Shown here one piece after another: positions 58,811 to 64,000 of a DNA stretch of 64,000 nucleotides; positions within the stretch are counted from its first letter, which is position 1, and each line of letters starts with the position of its first letter. A program made the position numbers and the translations under genes. The notes below the pieces were generated by a model. That model did no database searches. It was given only the letters and a program-made list of their open reading frames with translations, and was not told where the DNA came from. The stretch is from Caenorhabditis remanei (Eukaryota > Nematoda > Chromadorea > Rhabditida > Rhabditidae): positions 18,352,001-18,416,000 of the forward strand of contig NC_071332.1 of NCBI RefSeq assembly GCF_010183535.1, in the 5' to 3' direction.

Positions 58811-59051
58811 TTTTCGCTGAAAAATTATTGATTTTACCAAAAAAAGGAGATTGTAGTCGCGTTACAGGTCTCAGAAAGTAATAGAAGCGGATAGAACGCA
58901 AGAGAAGCAACAAAAATCAAACAAAAAACTTTCTCTTTTTTCAAAAATACAACAAGAAAACCAACAGAAATTATGAAATTTTAACAACAATTTCAGTTAA
59001 TCGAAGCCAGCAAGAGTTAAATAATAACTCAAAAGGTCTAACTTTGCCTTA

Positions 59052-59838
59052 TCAGATAAAAGCTTGTAGACTGCGTGCCTTTTGATTCCTTTGAACGAGA
59101 TTGCATTGAATTGCCTGATTCCATGATCCATCAGACACAGGGATGCAAAACGCAAGGTCGCTTAAACGCGCTCCGTCGCTCAGCGGTTGGCACGGTGCCA
59201 AAAACTGACTTGGCTGAGTGCCAAGTTCAAGTTTAGCGTGTGTTTGTTGTATATTTTGATGAAAAACGCGACGCACACGCATCGCGACTCGGTCGGTAAT
59301 TTCAAAACTTTTCGTTGCGGACCTTACGCCTCGCACCCCTGTGTCAGATCGTCGAATTTATATTTGTCGGCGATTCGAATCTTGTCCATTTTATCCTTAC
59401 TGCTTGTTTTCACGTATAGTTCCAATGTATATTTGACAGAGGAAATGAGGAATCGATCAGCAATTTCCAGAAGTCGCTCGACGTTTTTATCTGGAAAAAT
59501 GGGGGTTTTCCAGTTTTGACATCATGATTTTATACCTGTCGGCTTGATCGGAGATGGATAAAGAAGACTCAAAGTCGCTGCGAAATCTTCGAATTTGACA
59601 TCTTTGATTGGGATTTCTGGCATCGATTTTTCCTTGAATTCTCCATTGAAAAGCGTGTTGAAGTATTCAGAATGGAATGAGAGAACCTGAAAATCGAACT
59701 TTTTAAATTTTGATTTTAAATGTAACCTACCGCTTTATTAACATGCAACTTCTTTCCCTCAACAACCAGAATTGCATCAGTTTTGTCCGATTTAGCAAAT
59801 GTCGACTCGTAAATACTCATTGCTGGAGTCACAGACAT
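59052..59838 (-). pseudogene. BTB/POZ gene BTB3 with a MITE in its last exon
   Basis: Exons 59838-59731, 59686-59536 and 59490 to about 59052. The BTB fold is complete (DKTDAILVVEGKKLHVNK, ERLLEIADRFLISSVKYTLE). After KIRIADKYKFDDL a 207-bp MITE brings a stop within about seven codons. Without it the tail would read on to GIRQF...RSLQAFI, about 161 aa in phase, aligning with BTB1 KLELAGKHELENLLSHALKL. Up to KYKF the protein matches the fusions BF1 and BF2, so this gene is the unfused form and shows where the fusion breakpoint lies. A shortened BTB protein may still be produced. Confidence 0.78.
59137..59343. mobile_element. 207-bp MITE in BTB3
   Basis: The ends CACAGGGATGCAAAACGCAA and, reversed, CACAGGGGTGCGAGGCGTAA are an imperfect TIR of about 25-30 bp. 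The flanks repeat TCAGA (59132-59136 and 59344-59348), a 5-bp candidate duplication. It is GC-richer than its surroundings (GCTCCGTCGCTCAGCGGTTG) and has no coding capacity. The superfamily is uncertain. Confidence 0.72.
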
Positions 59839-60396
59839 TTTTCGCTGAAAAATGATTGAATCCTTATTTATGTGAATTCTCCTATCAACAAGTGTAATTT
59901 TTCGTAAAATAAATGCACACAAATATACTCAACGCGGAAAGAACGCATTATATTGATAAATTCAATAACAAAAAACAAAACAGTTTTATTGTACTCACTC
60001 CTGAAATATTGTACTCAAAAACAGGTTTCTATGAGCCTTTCCTTGAAGTACTTACAGTTTTCATACAAATTCAAGATTTTTGCCTCCGAAAAACTGATTT
60101 TTCAGACAGTTTTCTTGAAAATGTTTTTTTTTTAATTTTTCGGTTTTTCGGTCAAAACTTTTCGAAAAAAAGGTTATTCGATTTCTTCTGTACGAAATTT
60201 TCAAAAAAAAAAAGTTTTTCGAAAATTGTTCGGAAAAGCTTTTCGCACAGCCCTGGTTCTGACGCCGAGTAAGTAATTGTCGGCAAGAAATAATAATTTT
60301 AAGAAGCGAAACAAACGCTTTGGGAACAAAACGACAAGGAACAATCGAATACATTTCACAGCAACAAGATATCAATAAATTAAACATTAGTTACAT

Positions 60397-61776
60397 TTAA
60401 ATATCAGCTATTTCAATAGAATTTGGGTAAAGATAGAATAAAAGATTTGGAAAGAGTTCTGAGAAGCAACCCTGATGAAGACGTAGCGCGTTCATGACAG
60501 CTTCCTGATCGTATCTTTTAACTTTTACTCGACAGCTCTCAAAATTGGGCGAATTGGAAAGAGCCTGAAAATCAATAATTTAGAAGTAATTTCAGATTTC
60601 ATTCAACTGACGTGGGACAGATTCAGTACGTCTTCAATCGACATCGACACAATATTGATGTAAAACTCGTCGAAATGGAAGAAGTGCTCGATCGATGTGT
60701 CTAGAAGATTCTCGTACGAGAACAATTTAGCTTGTTTCCATTGTTCCGTTTCAATCAATTCATCAATATTCGAGGGCTCTCCGTCGTTGTATCCGAACAC
60801 TATCAATCGTTCGAGTGTTCCAGGTTTCATACATTTTAGCACATTAGTGATATCTTCGTACTTTGGAACAGAAAGGAAAAAGTGTTCCACGTGGATTTTA
60901 TGGCTCAATGAGGTGAGAAGATCACGAAAGATTGGGAAGCTTTTCTTTGAGATATCATTGCGAATTTCAACTTGAAGAAAGTTCAATTGAAGTTTCGGAT
61001 TTTTCAGTAACATCTCCAAATAGTTGAATGCGATCTTAGTGTAATCATCGTCCACAAACTTGCACAAATGTTTAAAATATACTTTAGAAAGATCCACGCT
61101 TTTACGATCAGTAAAATATACTAATATTTGATTGTTCAGCTTGAAAGAGACGTGGTTTCCTCCACATTCAACTATGATATGTGTAATTGGTGGTTTCGAG
61201 TGATCGACAATGCTTCGGAGGCCATGTGACACGTTTCGGAATTGAAAACTGAAAAAATTGATAACTATTTCCATTAATTGGAATTGATAATTGCTTACAA
61301 TGACACCAAATCACATTTCTCCACAATTTCAGTGATCAAATCTTCCGGCAAATTGGAAAATGTAACTTGATTGAATAAGTCACCGTTTTCAAATCTTTTG
61401 AACCAATAGTCATGATCTTCTTTATCGATTTTATGATGTTTGAATGTTTTACACAAGTTATCGATTGATTTTTCTGCAGATTTTCCATTGATGACATCAG
61501 AAAGAATGCATCCACGAATGTCTGGTTTTGGGAGATCATCTCTAAAAGAAAAGTGAAATATCTCACCCCACAAAACAAGTTTTCTTACCTTTCTCTTTGT
61601 TTGGAATATTTTTCGAACCAATATTTATATTCTTCATATGAAATCGCTTCTTTTTCCATTGCTTCACTCAGCTTTTCATAGTTTTTATATGAAGTTCCAG
61701 CGGATTTCATTTGATAATTGTCATAGAGAATGAGTGCACAAAGATCGATTGGAGAATCCGGAGGCGGTCGATTCAT
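60397..61776 (-). CDS. HTH-HTH-F-box-FTH protein FB23
   Basis: Exons 61776-61589, 61541-61299, 61248-60612 and 60564-60397; 411 aa with the same exon lengths as FB22 (188, 243, 637, 168 nt). The intron before the FTH exon is one base shorter. Differences are few, for example HHKIDKEDHDYW against DHKIDKEDHGYW, and FGYNDGEPS against FGCKGGELS in the FTH domain. The frame is intact. It is a recent tandem duplicate. Confidence 0.88.
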
Positions 61777-61817
61777 TTTATGAAATGTTCTGTAAAAGAT
61801 AATCTGTGAAAATCGAA

Positions 61818-61984
61818 CAGTGATGGGCGCGAGTGAAGCTGAGCTTCACTCTAAAATCCACGGGGGGGAGAAAAAATGTCTGCGTCTCTCGTTATCGGTA
61901 ATGGTGGGGCGCGCTCTCTCGCACTCTCTTCCCCCGCGCTGCCGCCACTGGGGAGTCACTTTTTTCACTCCGCGCCCACCACTG
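61818..61984. mobile_element. 167-bp hAT-like MITE upstream of FB23
   Basis: The ends CAGTGATGGGCGCGAGTGAA and, reversed, CAGTGGTGGGCGCGGAGTGA form TIRs that begin CAGTG, as many hAT elements do. The flanks AAATCGAA and AGTTCGAA match at 6 of 8 positions. It contains GGGGGGGAG and CCCCCGCGC runs. It interrupts the block AATTTCGAATCACAGG seen intact upstream of FB22, which pinpoints the insertion. Confidence 0.75.
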
Positions 61985-62559
61985 AGTTCGAATCACAGGT
62001 GTCAAAAAGTAATAGAAGCGATCAGAACGCAAAAGAAAAAATGATCGAATTTTCAGGATAAAGTGTTGAATTTAAGCTAAAAATCAAGTTTTAACAGTGA
62101 AGAGGTGGAAATTTATAATTTTTGTTAATGGGAACAGTCGAAAAATGATGATTTTAAGCACATTTCCGAGAACAATATTCAAAATTTGCAGCTTCCCGCC
62201 ATTCGGTGTTTGCGGACTTTGTCGTCGCTTACCGTACTCCAAACAGTTTTTTATAAAATATTGAGCGATTCCAACGCTTTCGGAATAAGTGAAAATACAC
62301 AACTTATAATAAAAAAAAACAAAATTTCATTAAAAACTATTAGTAATCTTAACAGCAGACACAATAAAGAAGAATTCAATAAAAATATTCGAATTTTTGA
62401 AATTTTCAAAAAATAAAGTTTTTCGCACAGCCCTGGTTCCAGCGCCGAGTAAGTAATTGCCAACAAGAAATAATAATTTTAAGAAGCGAAGCAAACGCTT
62501 TGAGAACATAATGTTAAAGAACAATCGAGTACATTTCACAGCAACAAAATATCATTAAA

Positions 62560-64000
62560 TCAAACATCAGTTACATTCAAATATATTTCAATACAATTTG
62601 GGGAAAGATAGAAGACAAGATTTGGATAGAGTTCGGAGCAATTATACTGATAAATGCGCAGCGCTTTCTCGACAGCTTCCTGATCGTATCTTTTAACGTT
62701 TACTTGACAGATCTTGAAATCGGGTGAATTGGAGACAGCCTGAAAATCAATAATTTAGAAGTAATTTCAGATTTCATTCAACTGACGTGTGACAGATTCA
62801 TCACGTCTTCAGTCGACAACGACACAATATTGATGTAAAACTCGTTGAAATGGAAGAAGTGCTCGATCGATGTGTGTAGAAGTTGATCGCTCGAAAAGAT
62901 TTTAGCTTGTTTCCATTGTTCCATTTCGACCAATTCATCAATAGTCGAGAGTTCTCCGCCTTTGCATCCGAACACTATCAATCGTTCGAGTGTTCCAGGT
63001 TTCACACATTTCAGCACAGCAATTATATCCTCGTCCTTTTGATCATCAAAGAAAATGTGTTCCACGTGGATTTTATGACTCAATGAGCTGAGAAGATCAC
63101 GAAACATTTGATTGCTTTTATTATGCGTATCATTGGAAATTCCAACCCGAAAATTGTACAATTGAAGTTTCGGATTTTTCAGCACCACTTCCAAATAGTT
63201 GAATGCCACCTTCGCGTAATCGTCGTCCACAAACTTGTAGAAATGTTCACCAAAATATGAAGAAGGGTTCACGCCGTTCATATCAGTATAACAGACTGTT
63301 ACTTTACAGTTTAGATCGAAGGTGAAGTGGTTTTCTCCAAAACGAACTGCGATAAATGTAAGTGGTGGTTTTGAGTGATCGAGAATGCTTCGGAGGCCAC
63401 GGGACACTTTTCGGAGTTGAAGACTGAAAAAAATAAGATAATTATTAGCATTAATTGAAATTTATACTATAAATTTTATAATAGCTTACTATGCCTTAAT
63501 ATCATATTTCTCCACAATTTCAGTTATCACATCTTCGGGCAAATCGGAGAATGTAATTGGATTGAATAGGTGTCCATTTTGAAATCGTTGGTACCAGTAA
63601 TCATGATCTTCCCTATTGATTTTATGTTGTTTGAATGCTTTACACAAGTCATCCATCGATTTTCCAGCTGATTTTCCATTGATGAAATCTAATAGAATGC
63701 ATCCACGAATGTCAGGAATCGGGAGATCATCTCTGAAATTACAGAATTCTAAAATATCATCCACAAAACATGTTTTCTTACCTTCCTCTTTGTTTGGAAT
63801 ACTTTTTGAACCAATATTTATAGTCGTTAAATGAAAACGTTGGTTTTCTCATTGCTTCACACAACTTTTCATAATTTTCATATGATTTCTCAGCAGTTTT
63901 CCATTGAGAGCTATCATAAATAATGAGTGCACAAATATCGATTGGAGAATCCTTGAATTTGTATTTGTCGGCATTTCGAATCTTGTCAATTTCATCCATA
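62560..64000 (-). CDS. BTB-HTH-HTH-F-box-FTH fusion BF3, 5' part outside the window
   Basis: Exons from beyond 64000 to 63782, then 63732-63490, 63423-62787 and 62739-62560. The incomplete exon starts inside the BTB tail (KIRNADKYKFKDSPID) and runs into HTH 1 (CALIIYDSSQWKTAEKSYEN), exactly the join seen in BF1 and BF2. HTH 2 (RGCILLDFINGKSAGKSMDD), F-box (FSDLPEDVITEIVEKYDI) and FTH (NPKLQLYNFRVGISN, LSHKIHVEHIFF, VKPGTLERLIV, MEQWKQAKIFSS) follow with the correct phases. The BTB domain itself must lie beyond the edge and is inferred from the tail. Confidence 0.78.

Overview
This window looks like nuclear DNA of a Caenorhabditis-type nematode other than C. elegans. The evidence is small introns (often about 45-50 nt) with TTTCAG acceptors, AT-rich spacers, and a very large same-strand array of fast-evolving F-box genes carrying the FTH (DUF38) domain and a mariner-type HTH domain, the architecture of the C. 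elegans fbxa family. Nearly all host genes lie on the minus strand. All gene models are my own reading of splice sites, and exon sums were checked for reading frame.

Layout. (1) 1-1113: 5' end of a neprilysin (M13) peptidase gene with a large inverted repeat in its second intron. (2) 1264-27000: fourteen F-box/FTH genes or pseudogenes in head-to-tail order, most of them 310-390 residues and separated by a near-constant spacer of 144-162 nt. FB7, FB8 and FB12 are broken. FB8 is split by a 4.06-kb Mutator-like element with 83-bp inverted repeats and a perfect 9-bp target duplication. (3) 27167-52677: a second set of longer F-box genes, most with two tandem HTH modules before the F-box, mixed with BTB/POZ genes. 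This stretch holds a 1.4-kb long-TIR element inside an intron, a very young 6.5-kb gag-only LTR retrotransposon inside a last exon, and a 3.5-kb CACAG-ended DNA transposon inside a BTB gene. (4) 52902-64000: three genes in which a BTB/POZ domain is joined in frame, within one exon, to the HTH-HTH-F-box-FTH architecture, next to unfused BTB and F-box genes and within a roughly 5.05-kb tandem duplication.

How the genes may work together (inference): F-box proteins recruit substrates to SKP1-CUL1 ligases and BTB proteins to CUL3 ligases, so the region is a nursery of ubiquitin-ligase adaptors. The fusions would carry both adaptor types in one chain. Very similar neighbours, constant spacers, segmental duplications and at least nine transposon insertions with recognisable target duplications indicate rapid birth and death. 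I saw no rRNA, tRNA or CRISPR array.
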